From: Deltaproteobacteria bacterium
GTDB lineage: Bacteria > Desulfobacterota > DSM-4660 > Desulfatiglandales > B25-G16
NCBI GenBank assembly: GCA_020348625.1
Contig: CP070752.1
Location: forward strand, 360,335 to 382,440
Reading direction: 5' to 3'
DNA length: 22,106 nucleotides
Under the pieces are notes generated by a model, which did no database searches, was not told the origin of the DNA, and saw only the letters and a list, made by a program, of their open reading frames with translations. Positions 15,724-22,106 of the stretch are shown one piece after another. The translations under genes and the position numbers were made by a program. How positions within the stretch are numbered: position 1 is the stretch's first letter; each line of letters begins with the position of its first letter.

Positions 15724-16050
15724 CCTCATTGTATTGACTGATAACGGGCAAGAGAATAAGCTTTTCGATTATTGCTTCTGCTCCGGGGCATAATGGTGAG
15801 CCTTGATCCAGGCTAGCGCTGCGCTTGTCAAACCCCTTTTTCGGCGGTGCATCAGCAGGGCGACTGCCATGGGATGGCTCATAAAAAACCGTGCGGGCAT
15901 GCAGCGAAATATATTGACAGTTTAATATGCTGATATTATTATAGAATATATTATCGCTATGGAACGGAGAAGGTTGCGTCATCTACTTCGAAGTCCAATT
16001 CGGTGCCTCCGTCATTGAGTGACATCATATAACAGGAGAGGACAAAAACC
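15724..16050. other. Intergenic stretch of 327 bases with AT-rich promoter region
   Basis: The first half has no gene or clear terminator. The AT-rich part (15905-15955) holds a near-consensus promoter. A 19-codon frame at 15959-16018, MERRRLRHLLRSPIRCLRH, starts about ten bases after the predicted transcript start but has no ribosome site; a leader peptide is possible but not supported further. Confidence 0.5.
15914..15942 (+). promoter_or_regulatory. Near-consensus sigma70-type promoter for the 355-residue protein
   Basis: A perfect TTGACA (15914-15919) and TATTAT (15937-15942, five of six) are separated by 17 bases in an AT-rich stretch. The predicted start is near 15949, leaving a leader of about 100 bases before the ATG at 16051. 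This is the best promoter in the window, suggesting substantial expression of the following gene. Confidence 0.75.
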
Positions 16051-17118
16051 ATGCCCACGTGGCCCTATCGGTACCAGTTGAGCCTCCAAGATCGAACCCG
16101 CCGCTCTGTCTACGAGCTGCTCCGTGATCAAATGGACACCTACCTCGTTAACCATGCCCTCATCGAGTCTTACGAGAGCTTTCGGCGCATCGGTGAACCA
16201 TACCCCTTTGTCACCAAACGGGAGCTAAAACCCCGGGCCCGCGTTGTGGAAGAAGAAAGCATCCTTCATAATCACTTTCTCCTGCTGTTTTGCGAGGGAA
16301 CAATCCCCAGTCGCTATAAGAAGTATGTACGCTTCTTCGATACCAACAAGGTTACTAAGGAGGGAATAGCAGAGTTGGCCAATATCCAACTCCACAAAAG
16401 ATACACAAAAAACCTACGCTATTTTGACAACCCCGGATTCGAACCCTTGGTCCTGGACCTCCTACCGGTCGACTATGCCCTTCTGATACAGAAGGATCCG
16501 TCAATCAAGAAGAAGAATCGCTATGCCATGACCCACTTTCGGGTGAAAATCGATTGGCCCATTGATGACGCAACGGAGGAGATGGCCCGTGAACTGCGTT
16601 ATATCACCAAGGAGCTTTACGAGAATGGCGAGAAATATGCTCAGGGCCTGCACAACAAGCTCTTTGAGAACTATGGATTCCATTATGCCATTGGTGGCCG
16701 TAGAACCGCTGCGGTTGTGGCTGCTCAGTTTCTTAAGAAGCTGGATTTTATCTCCACCATCTATGTAGCCAGTTCCGAAGACCGCACCCTTACTCGCATC
16801 AGTGAACGGGGCGTGAGTAAATTCGTGCTGATTACCCTACCTCATGCCGAGATTTCCAGGCTTCTGGATGAAAACCGCATTGCCTTCGACACGTTTGTGA
16901 AGCGTTATCTCGTTGATCTGCGAGACGATTACGGGGTAGGTATCCTTCAGGTGGTCTACCGCAACACCGTCTTTTCAAAGCCCCCCGAAGACGGCAAGTT
17001 ACGAAACCTCAAGCCCGATTATCAGTGGCTCACCGTAAGCGATCAGATCCTGATACCACTCCCCGGCAACACTGAAACGTATCCGCTCTCATACCGCACT
17101 GTCTATACGGCAGATTAG
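16051..17118 (+). CDS. Hypothetical protein, 355 residues, unrecognised family
   Basis: I do not recognise this protein. It is soluble, rich in charged and aromatic residues, starts MPTWPYRYQLSLQDRTRRSV and has no signal peptide or membrane helix. The N-terminal half contains a helical section (YELLRDQMDTYLVNHALIES) and HNHFLLLFCEGTIPSRYKKY; the C-terminal half has alternating strands and helices with GFHYAIGGRRTAAVVAAQFL, FISTIYVASSEDRTLTRIS and GVSKFVLITLP, which could be a Rossmann-like or nucleotide-related fold, though no P-loop or other standard motif is present. It has only one cysteine. AGGAGAGG stands before the ATG, and a near-consensus promoter lies upstream. The CysRS-like gene follows after 197 bases on the same strand. 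Confidence 0.8.
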   Translation: MPTWPYRYQLSLQDRTRRSVYELLRDQMDTYLVNHALIESYESFRRIGEPYPFVTKRELKPRARVVEEESILHNHFLLLFCEGTIPSRYKKYVRFFDTNKVTKEGIAELANIQLHKRYTKNLRYFDNPGFEPLVLDLLPVDYALLIQKDPSIKKKNRYAMTHFRVKIDWPIDDATEEMARELRYITKELYENGEKYAQGLHNKLFENYGFHYAIGGRRTAAVVAAQFLKKLDFISTIYVASSEDRTLTRISERGVSKFVLITLPHAEISRLLDENRIAFDTFVKRYLVDLRDDYGVGILQVVYRNTVFSKPPEDGKLRNLKPDYQWLTVSDQILIPLPGNTETYPLSYRTVYTAD

Positions 17119-17201
17119 GGGAGTTTGCATCGGATCTCCCGCCAAGCTTTTAGGGCGCTAACGGTTTGTTAAATCCGTCGAAAACAGTTCTCTTTCTGGT
17201 C

Positions 17202-17218
17202 TTCCAGGCGATCTGGAA
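17202..17218 (+). other. Perfect 6-bp hairpin in the leader of the CysRS-like gene
   Basis: TTCCAG (17202-17207) and CTGGAA (17213-17218) are exact complements around the loop GCGAT. A second short stem, ACCG/CGGT (17231-17244), follows. The elements lie between the unrecognised gene and the CysRS-like gene. No T-box consensus (AGGGTGG-A-ACCGCG) is seen, so this is not an obvious T-box. Confidence 0.35.
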
Positions 17219-17315
17219 TAGTTTGCATGCACCGGTTTTTCGGTTGAATGGAAGTTATTTTCGTTTCTTTGAATCAGAGCGCGGACTGTGCACCTGAGGA
17301 TAGCGAGGACGATCC

Positions 17316-18533
17316 TTGTTGGAACTCTTTAACACCCTTGGCAAACGCATAGAAACATTTCAACCCGTGAGTAAGGATATGGTACGTATCTTTACGTGCG
17401 GCCCCTCCATGTATCAAAGATCCCACATCGGTAACTTTCGAACCTTTCTATTCGAAGACATCCTTGTTCGCTACCTTGAATACTCGGGATACCGAGTCAC
17501 GAGAGGCATGAACTTCACCGATATCGAGGACAAGGCCATTCAGGAGGCGGCAAGAACAAAGACAAGCCTTGCTTCTCTCACCGAGGGAAATATCCGGTCG
17601 TTTATCCTTGAGATGGAGGCAATGAGAATGAAAATACCGGACTATATGCCGCGAGCGTCTCAATCGGTAAATTATGCCACAAACATCATAAAACGCCTCC
17701 TCGATCTCGGGGTTGCATACTGGCACAAGGGCAATGTCTACTTCGACCCCTTGAAATATCGCGGGTTTGGAGGGCTCTATGGCCTCGACATGACGCAATG
17801 GCCTGCTGAGAAGCGGCGGTTCCACAAAGACACGTATCAGGGGTTGAGATGGAACCGGGGAGATTTTATCCTTTGGCATGGATCCGAGGAAAAGGAAGAA
17901 ATATCTTGGGATACCGAGATTGGTAGAGGTAGGCCGGCCTGGAACATACAGGATCCATCGATGATCATACAACACTTCGATGATACGCTCTCCATCTATT
18001 GCGGCGGAATCGACAACCTTTTCCGTCATCATGATTACTCCCGCGCAATTTTGGAGTCGATACGCCCTTATCCCATGGCCAAGTTTTGGCTCCACTGCCA
18101 TCACTTATATGTAGACAGTCGGAAGATGTCCAAGAGCAAAGGCAATGTTTACTACATCGACACACTCCGGAAACAGAGTTACAAACTCGATGAAATACGG
18201 TTTTTTCTCATCTATGGTCACTATCGAAAAAGGCTCATTTTTTCCCGTAAGACAATGACTCGCGCGGTGGAAAAACTGAAAGGGCTCAAGAGAACGATCG
18301 CCGCAATCCAAAGGCAAGCAGACGATGGTGCGGATTTCGACAGCTCTGCCGCCAAAGAAACGAAAATGGCCTTCACCGATAAGATGGACAGCGATCTGGA
18401 TGTAAAAGGAGCGATTGATAACCTGCAGTTATTCCTGTCTGCGATGGATGTGAAGCGCCTCAAACCCCGTGCTGCCTCAGGGGTCATACACGCCCTGAGA
18501 GACATCGATCAGGTCTTACGGGTGATTTTTTGA
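17316..18533 (+). CDS. Cysteinyl-tRNA synthetase-like protein with altered zinc site
   Basis: This 405-residue class I synthetase-like protein aligns with CysRS over its catalytic core: MLELFNTLGKR at the start, FTCGPSMYQRSHIGN (26-40) with the HIGH-type motif, GMNFTDIEDKAI (64-75) and the KMSKSKGN motif (270-277). Class I ATP activation is therefore likely intact. CysRS binds zinc through Cys28, Cys209, His234 and Glu238 (E. coli numbers). Here Cys28 and His238 are kept, but the W-H-I-E-C-S-A-M segment reads WNIQDPSM, placing Asp213 at the second cysteine, and HHENE reads HHDYS, placing Ser242 at the glutamate. The spacing of 25 residues between these sites is identical. The protein is also shorter than CysRS (461 in E. 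coli), near the length of the mycothiol ligase MshC, and seems to lack the anticodon-binding end. A TTG start with GAGGA six bases upstream is used. Normal CysRS function is unlikely; substrate unknown. Confidence 0.88.
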   Translation: MLELFNTLGKRIETFQPVSKDMVRIFTCGPSMYQRSHIGNFRTFLFEDILVRYLEYSGYRVTRGMNFTDIEDKAIQEAARTKTSLASLTEGNIRSFILEMEAMRMKIPDYMPRASQSVNYATNIIKRLLDLGVAYWHKGNVYFDPLKYRGFGGLYGLDMTQWPAEKRRFHKDTYQGLRWNRGDFILWHGSEEKEEISWDTEIGRGRPAWNIQDPSMIIQHFDDTLSIYCGGIDNLFRHHDYSRAILESIRPYPMAKFWLHCHHLYVDSRKMSKSKGNVYYIDTLRKQSYKLDEIRFFLIYGHYRKRLIFSRKTMTRAVEKLKGLKRTIAAIQRQADDGADFDSSAAKETKMAFTDKMDSDLDVKGAIDNLQLFLSAMDVKRLKPRAASGVIHALRDIDQVLRVIF

Positions 18534-18544
18534 CAGGGCTCTGT

Positions 18545-18560
18545 GGCAGGCTCGCCTGCC
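18545..18560. terminator. Hairpin between convergent genes, possible terminator
   Basis: GGCAGG (18545-18550) and CCTGCC (18555-18560) are exact complements around the tetraloop CTCG. It lies 12 bases after the stop of the CysRS-like gene, in the 125-base gap facing the end of lptF. No U tract follows on either strand, so if it stops transcription it does so weakly or with help from another factor. Confidence 0.4.
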
Positions 18561-18658
18561 CAAAGAGGCTGGTGTCGAGATCGAGGCGATTGCCTCTGTT
18601 TATTAAGCGCGTTTTAGGTTGCCCTTTTCGGGCGCTTGTAGACAATATCCGGTGGCGC

Positions 18659-19765
18659 TCATGAATGCCGCGCCGCCCACCAGATGAGGATAACGGTAGC
18701 AACACCCAACACCATGTCAGGTATCCACATAGCCAAGACGGGATTAACCGTGCCAGTTTCGCCCAGGCTGTCTGCCGACGACAAAAGGATATAGTACACC
18801 GTAAACACGACCACGCTCAGGGCAATTCCCCATGATCGCGCCCGTGCCTTCACCATCAAACCCAGGGGAAGGCCGATAAGACCAAACAGCAAACAAGAAA
18901 GGGGGATTGAGAATTTCTTTTGCAGCTCAATGGATAGGATATTGTATTTGATCGTTCCCTTTTCAAGATCCCTGAGGCGATTTCTCAGCTCAGAGAGAGA
19001 CATCTCCTTCTCGCCCTTCATGCGGGAGGAGAACCGCTTCATGATGTCTGCCAGCTCGATATTCAAGTCATAAGACTTAAATTGCAGCACCCTCGATGAA
19101 TCCAATTCCTTGCTCACCATGAATATTGAACCATCTGTGAGATGCAAGCTTATTGACATCTGTTTTTGATCCGAACTGATCCTTCCCTGCTGTGCGATAA
19201 TGGTATTTGAGAGGTCCGGGTCCCGCTCATCGAAAATATATATCCCCTCCATTGTCCGGTCCTGAGCCGATATGTGATTGGCGTAGAGCACGATATTGGG
19301 AATCGTCTCATTGAATACCCCCTGTTTGATTCCGATGCTTGTATTGGAACGGGCCACCTCAAAGAGAAGCTTTGCCAAAGAATGGTTGCCCGCCGGGAGC
19401 AGATAGATGGCTATAAGGGAGGCTATGATATAGATCCCAATCGAAAAGGTGATAACCGGGGGAAAGAGCTGATAGAGGCTGACCCCGGATGCCCTGAGCG
19501 CAGTGATCTCATTGTCTTCATTGAGTCTAGAAAAGGCAATGAGAGAGGCCAACAGGGTTGCCATCGGCAAGGTAAAAAAGAAGACATAGGGGAGTGTAAA
19601 GCCAGTTATGAGCAGTACCTGTGCCAGGGAGACTCCATGATTAACCATCCATTCGGTGAGCCTCAAGGTCCGTCCAGCAAGGATGAGAAAGGTGAATACA
19701 ACCAGGCTGGTCGTAAAATTGGGAATCATTTCCTTAAAGACATAGACATCGAGTATCTTTTTCAT
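18659..19765 (-). CDS. lptF: LptF/LptG-family lipopolysaccharide export permease
   Basis: This 368-residue inner-membrane protein belongs to the YjgP/YjgQ family that, with LptG, LptB and LptC, extracts lipopolysaccharide and moves it to the outer membrane. The N-terminal half carries transmembrane helices (TTSLVVFTFLILAGRTLRL, ITGFTLPYVFFFTLPMATLLASLIAFSRL) and the hallmark NEDNEITALRASGVSLYQLFPP coupling helix. A periplasmic domain follows (about 130-240), and the C-terminal helices begin near FSIPLSCLLFGLIGLPLGLMV. Sequence features favour LptF over LptG but this is not certain. The ATG at 19765 is chosen because AGGGGTGGT precedes it and the family starts MKKILDVYVFKE; the frame extends to 19798. 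The partner gene is not in this window. It runs convergently to the CysRS-like gene and divergently from guaA. Confidence 0.93.
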   Translation of the reverse strand: MKKILDVYVFKEMIPNFTTSLVVFTFLILAGRTLRLTEWMVNHGVSLAQVLLITGFTLPYVFFFTLPMATLLASLIAFSRLNEDNEITALRASGVSLYQLFPPVITFSIGIYIIASLIAIYLLPAGNHSLAKLLFEVARSNTSIGIKQGVFNETIPNIVLYANHISAQDRTMEGIYIFDERDPDLSNTIIAQQGRISSDQKQMSISLHLTDGSIFMVSKELDSSRVLQFKSYDLNIELADIMKRFSSRMKGEKEMSLSELRNRLRDLEKGTIKYNILSIELQKKFSIPLSCLLFGLIGLPLGLMVKARARSWGIALSVVVFTVYYILLSSADSLGETGTVNPVLAMWIPDMVLGVATVILIWWAARHS

Positions 19766-20082
19766 ACCACCCCTGATCGTCACCTGCCTCGGTCGCAAAT
19801 TCCAGTTTATCCAATAAAACGATCAAGCTGGAGGCCGCAGCACCTCTTACACCACTTCAGGCCCGCCGGTGCTCGGAAAGATAAGGACCTGCAGAGAAGG
19901 TAAATGAAAACCGGTGCAATGTCAACGAAGGGTTTGCCAGCTCAACACTCAACCATAGCCGTCTTTTCGTAGTGTTTGCAGTCTTCCATAATAAGTGCTT
20001 ATCTTTTTCTTGAGCAACGCGCTTTTTATGTACTAAAGTGTTTTTTTCAGATCACGTCGTTCCCGATGGGGAGGGGTGGTGA
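19766..20082. other. Divergent intergenic region between lptF and guaA
   Basis: This 317-base region must contain starts for both genes. On the plus strand only weak boxes are visible, such as TTGAGC (20010-20015) with TAAAGT (20034-20039, spacer 18), and a T-rich tract near 20040. The plus-strand frame 19274-19903 is a shadow of lptF. I see no purine riboswitch core or conserved operator, though an unaligned structure could be missed by eye. Confidence 0.35.
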
Positions 20083-21612
20083 ATGATACTGATTATCGAT
20101 TTTGGCTCCCAATACAACCAGCTCATCGCCAGGAGAGTCAGAGAGCTGCATGTTTACTGCCAGATAGAGCCACCGAATATTGCGATCTCCAGGATCAGGT
20201 CTCTAGCGCCTGAGGGGATAATACTTTCCGGTGGCCCGGCGAGCATTTATGAAAAAGACAGCCCCAAGGTAGACTTACAGATCTTCGAGCTTGGCATCCC
20301 CGTGCTTGGCATATGTTACGGCATGCAGTACATGATCCACGCCTTGGGCGGCAAGGTGGAGAGCGCGGCAAAGCGAGAATATGGCCTCGCCGAGCTGAAA
20401 GTTTTGGACTCGAACAACCTCTTTTACGACATTAAGGACGTAACCCCATGCTGGATGAGCCACGGAGACTCCGCATCTCAACTGCCAGAGGGATTCAAGA
20501 TAACTGCTTCTACAGAAAACACCGCTGCTGCAGCGGTCGAAAACCCGGAAGAAAAGCTTCACGGATTGCAGTTTCATCCTGAGGTGTCACACACACCCCA
20601 GGGCAAGAAGATGCTGAGCAATTTCCTGTTTAGGATTTGCTGCTGCAAGAAAACATGGACCATGAAATCCTTTATAGAAAAGCAGACATTCCAGATAAGA
20701 AGGGAGGTTGCGGGAAGGAAGGTTATCCTGGGGTTAAGCGGTGGTGTAGACTCCTCTGTGGCTGCCCTTCTATTGAACCGGGCCATTGGAAAACAATTGA
20801 CGTGCATTTTTGTTGACAACGGTCTCTTGAGCACCGATGAGGGGAGCCGAGTCAAAGATCTGTTCAGAGATCAATTCAAGATTCGGGTAAGGTATATCAC
20901 TGCCAGAAACCGGTTTCTCCAACCACTCAAGGGTATCACCGATCCTGAGCGGAAGCGGAAGATAATCGGTAGAGCCTTTATCAAGGTATTCGAGGAAGAG
21001 GCCGCTAAGATTAGGGGTGCTGATTTTCTGGCACAGGGCACCCTCTATCCAGACCTGATCGAGTCTCGATCCTCCTTTGGTGGGCCATCTGTGGTGATAA
21101 AATCTCACCATAATGTGGGTGGCCTCCCCAAGAGGATGCGTCTCAGGCTTATTGAGCCCCTCAAGCACCTGTTCAAGGATGAAGTCCGGTTGCTGGGAAA
21201 AGAGCTTGGTTTACCCGATGATGTCATATCCCGTCATCCATTTCCAGGGCCGGGGCTGGCGGTAAGAATTATCGGTGAGGTAACCCCGCAGCGGCTGTCG
21301 ATCCTCCGTCAGGCAGATGATATTGTGATCGAAGAGATAAAGAAAAACAATCTTTACAAGAGGTTGTGGCAGTCCTTTGCAATCCTGCTGCCCCTCAAAA
21401 GCGTGAGGATCATGGGTGACAAGCGAACCTATGAGCACATCGTGGTCATCAGGGCAGTAACCAGCCTTGACGCCATGACCGCAGACTGGGCCAAGCTTCC
21501 CCATGACCTGCTGGTCAGAATCTCGAACAGGATCATCAATGAGGTAAAGGGCATCAACAGGGTAACCTATGATATCAGCTCAAAACCACCGAGCACCATC
21601 GAGTGGGAGTAA
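20083..21612 (+). CDS. guaA: GMP synthase (glutamine-hydrolysing)
   Basis: This 509-residue cytoplasmic enzyme converts XMP to GMP with glutamine and ATP. The N-terminal class I amidotransferase domain has LSGGPASIY (48-56), the nucleophile Cys78 in [10 protein letters not shown], and His165 and Glu167 in [10 protein letters not shown]. The ATP pyrophosphatase loop is LSGGVDSS (218-225), followed by the XMP-binding dimer domain with [12 protein letters not shown] and the C-terminal PPSTIEWE signature. Length is standard. GGGGAGGGGTGGTG lies just before the ATG at 20083. guaB is not adjacent. It is followed after nine bases by hisH, so the two are probably in one operon. Confidence 0.98.
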   Translation: MILIIDFGSQYNQLIARRVRELHVYCQIEPPNIAISRIRSLAPEGIILSGGPASIYEKDSPKVDLQIFELGIPVLGICYGMQYMIHALGGKVESAAKREYGLAELKVLDSNNLFYDIKDVTPCWMSHGDSASQLPEGFKITASTENTAAAAVENPEEKLHGLQFHPEVSHTPQGKKMLSNFLFRICCCKKTWTMKSFIEKQTFQIRREVAGRKVILGLSGGVDSSVAALLLNRAIGKQLTCIFVDNGLLSTDEGSRVKDLFRDQFKIRVRYITARNRFLQPLKGITDPERKRKIIGRAFIKVFEEEAAKIRGADFLAQGTLYPDLIESRSSFGGPSVVIKSHHNVGGLPKRMRLRLIEPLKHLFKDEVRLLGKELGLPDDVISRHPFPGPGLAVRIIGEVTPQRLSILRQADDIVIEEIKKNNLYKRLWQSFAILLPLKSVRIMGDKRTYEHIVVIRAVTSLDAMTADWAKLPHDLLVRISNRIINEVKGINRVTYDISSKPPSTIEWE

Positions 21613-21621
21613 GGCATTCCG

Positions 21622-22106
21622 ATGATCGCTATTGTCGATTACAAGGCCGGGAATCTCACGAGTGTTGCCAGGGCCCTCAACCATCTGGGGTTCACGTGCC
21701 GGATCACCTCTGCAACGCACACAATACAAAAGGCCGATAGGATTATCTTTCCGGGAGTCGGGTCTGCGGGCCAAGCCATGAAGGATTTAAGGAAAACTGG
21801 TCTAGACAAGGCGATCCGGGATTTCTATGAATCGGGCAAACCGTTTCTGGGAATCTGTCTGGGGGCGCAGATCATTCTGGAGCTGAGCGAAGAGAATCAA
21901 ACTACCTGCCTTGGATTAATCCCGGGAAGGGTCGAGCGTTTTCCGGTGCCGTTACACTCCCCCACCGGTGAAACGCTCAAGGTGCCGCATATGGGCTGGA
22001 ACCGGGTAGTCGTGAAAAGGCCTCACCCTCTCTTCCGTAACGTGGACTCTGAAAGCGAGTTTTATTTCGTGCATAGCTTCTTTCCAGCACCACGGGACCC
22101 CGATAC
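21622..22106 (+). CDS. hisH: Imidazole glycerol phosphate synthase subunit HisH (partial)
   Basis: The window ends inside this gene; about 161 codons are present. HisH supplies ammonia from glutamine to HisF in histidine synthesis, yielding imidazole glycerol phosphate and AICAR, which returns to purine synthesis. The start MIAIVDYKAGNLTSVARAL is diagnostic, as are IIFPGVGSAGQAM and the amidotransferase nucleophile in FLGICLGAQ. PHMGWNRV and YFVHSFF mark the later family blocks, ahead of the catalytic His-Glu near the C-terminus, which is beyond the window. The ATG at 21622 lies nine bases after the guaA stop, implying co-transcription. The ribosome site is weak (AAGG upstream). Confidence 0.93.
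   Translation, partial: MIAIVDYKAGNLTSVARALNHLGFTCRITSATHTIQKADRIIFPGVGSAGQAMKDLRKTGLDKAIRDFYESGKPFLGICLGAQIILELSEENQTTCLGLIPGRVERFPVPLHSPTGETLKVPHMGWNRVVVKRPHPLFRNVDSESEFYFVHSFFPAPRDPD

Noticed and set aside
16425..16450. tRNA T-arm-like sequence GGGTTCGAATCC on the minus strand
   Set aside because: The flanking bases do not form the five-pair T stem, no acceptor or anticodon arms are found, and the site lies inside a well-supported coding gene.
17119..17140. GGGAG/CTCCC stem after the 355-residue gene as a terminator
   Set aside because: The stem is only five pairs with a 12-base loop and is not followed by a proper U tract.
17119..17315. T-box riboswitch before the CysRS-like gene
   Set aside because: Short hairpins are present but the conserved T-box sequence AGGGTGG-A-ACCGCG and a terminator are absent.
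19274..19903. Long plus-strand open frame opposite lptF
   Set aside because: It is antisense to a clear lptF gene, and its low-complexity charged sequence shows no family features.

Overview
The window looks like a stretch of a Gram-negative, probably anaerobic bacterial chromosome of about 50% G+C. The lipopolysaccharide permease LptF and a lipoprotein with a lipobox point to an outer membrane. The mix of a queuosine-reductase-like 4Fe-4S protein, an orphan molybdopterin oxidoreductase, a DUF302 remnant, AsnA and a zinc-ribbon MscL suggests a Desulfobacterota-like (former Deltaproteobacteria) lineage. That placement is an inference; no rRNA or other firm marker is present. No tRNA or rRNA gene, CRISPR array, intact insertion sequence or phage module was found.

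Layout. 1-2085: a QueG-like 4Fe-4S protein overlaps a small basic protein, and a nitronate-monooxygenase-like flavoprotein faces them on the minus strand. 2086-2947: a long non-coding stretch with short decayed coding traces and a perfect hairpin. 2948-4752: mscL followed by three small proteins, two of them membrane proteins. 4783-6167: a truncated DUF302 gene runs into a TPR protein that is cut in two by a single in-frame TAG. 6264-9477: an O6-alkylguanine-DNA methyltransferase, a small helical protein and a large molybdopterin oxidoreductase. 9478-12177: an intergenic stretch with one copy of a widespread palindromic repeat, then an alpha/beta hydrolase, a B3/B4 (PheT-like) protein and a SAM methyltransferase. 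12271-13251 (minus): a D-2-hydroxyacid dehydrogenase. 13593-18533 (plus): a lipoprotein, asnA, an unrecognised 355-residue protein and a divergent cysteinyl-tRNA synthetase-like enzyme. 18659-19765 (minus): lptF. 20083-22106: guaA and the start of hisH.

Most genes look like independent housekeeping or accessory units rather than one pathway. The clearest couplings are the 4-bp overlap at 897-900 and the guaA-hisH pair, both glutamine amidotransferases of nucleotide-linked pathways. Good sigma70-type promoters can be read before the first gene, asnA and the 355-residue protein.

The most unusual item is the CysRS-like protein at 17316-18533. It keeps the HIGH-like and KMSKS signatures but has lost two of the four zinc ligands that CysRS uses to select cysteine, and it is about as long as MshC, shorter than CysRS. 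It lies downstream of the unrecognised protein, which has its own strong promoter. Next in interest are the amber-split TPR protein and the molybdopterin enzyme with no evident Cys, Sec, Ser or Asp metal ligand.
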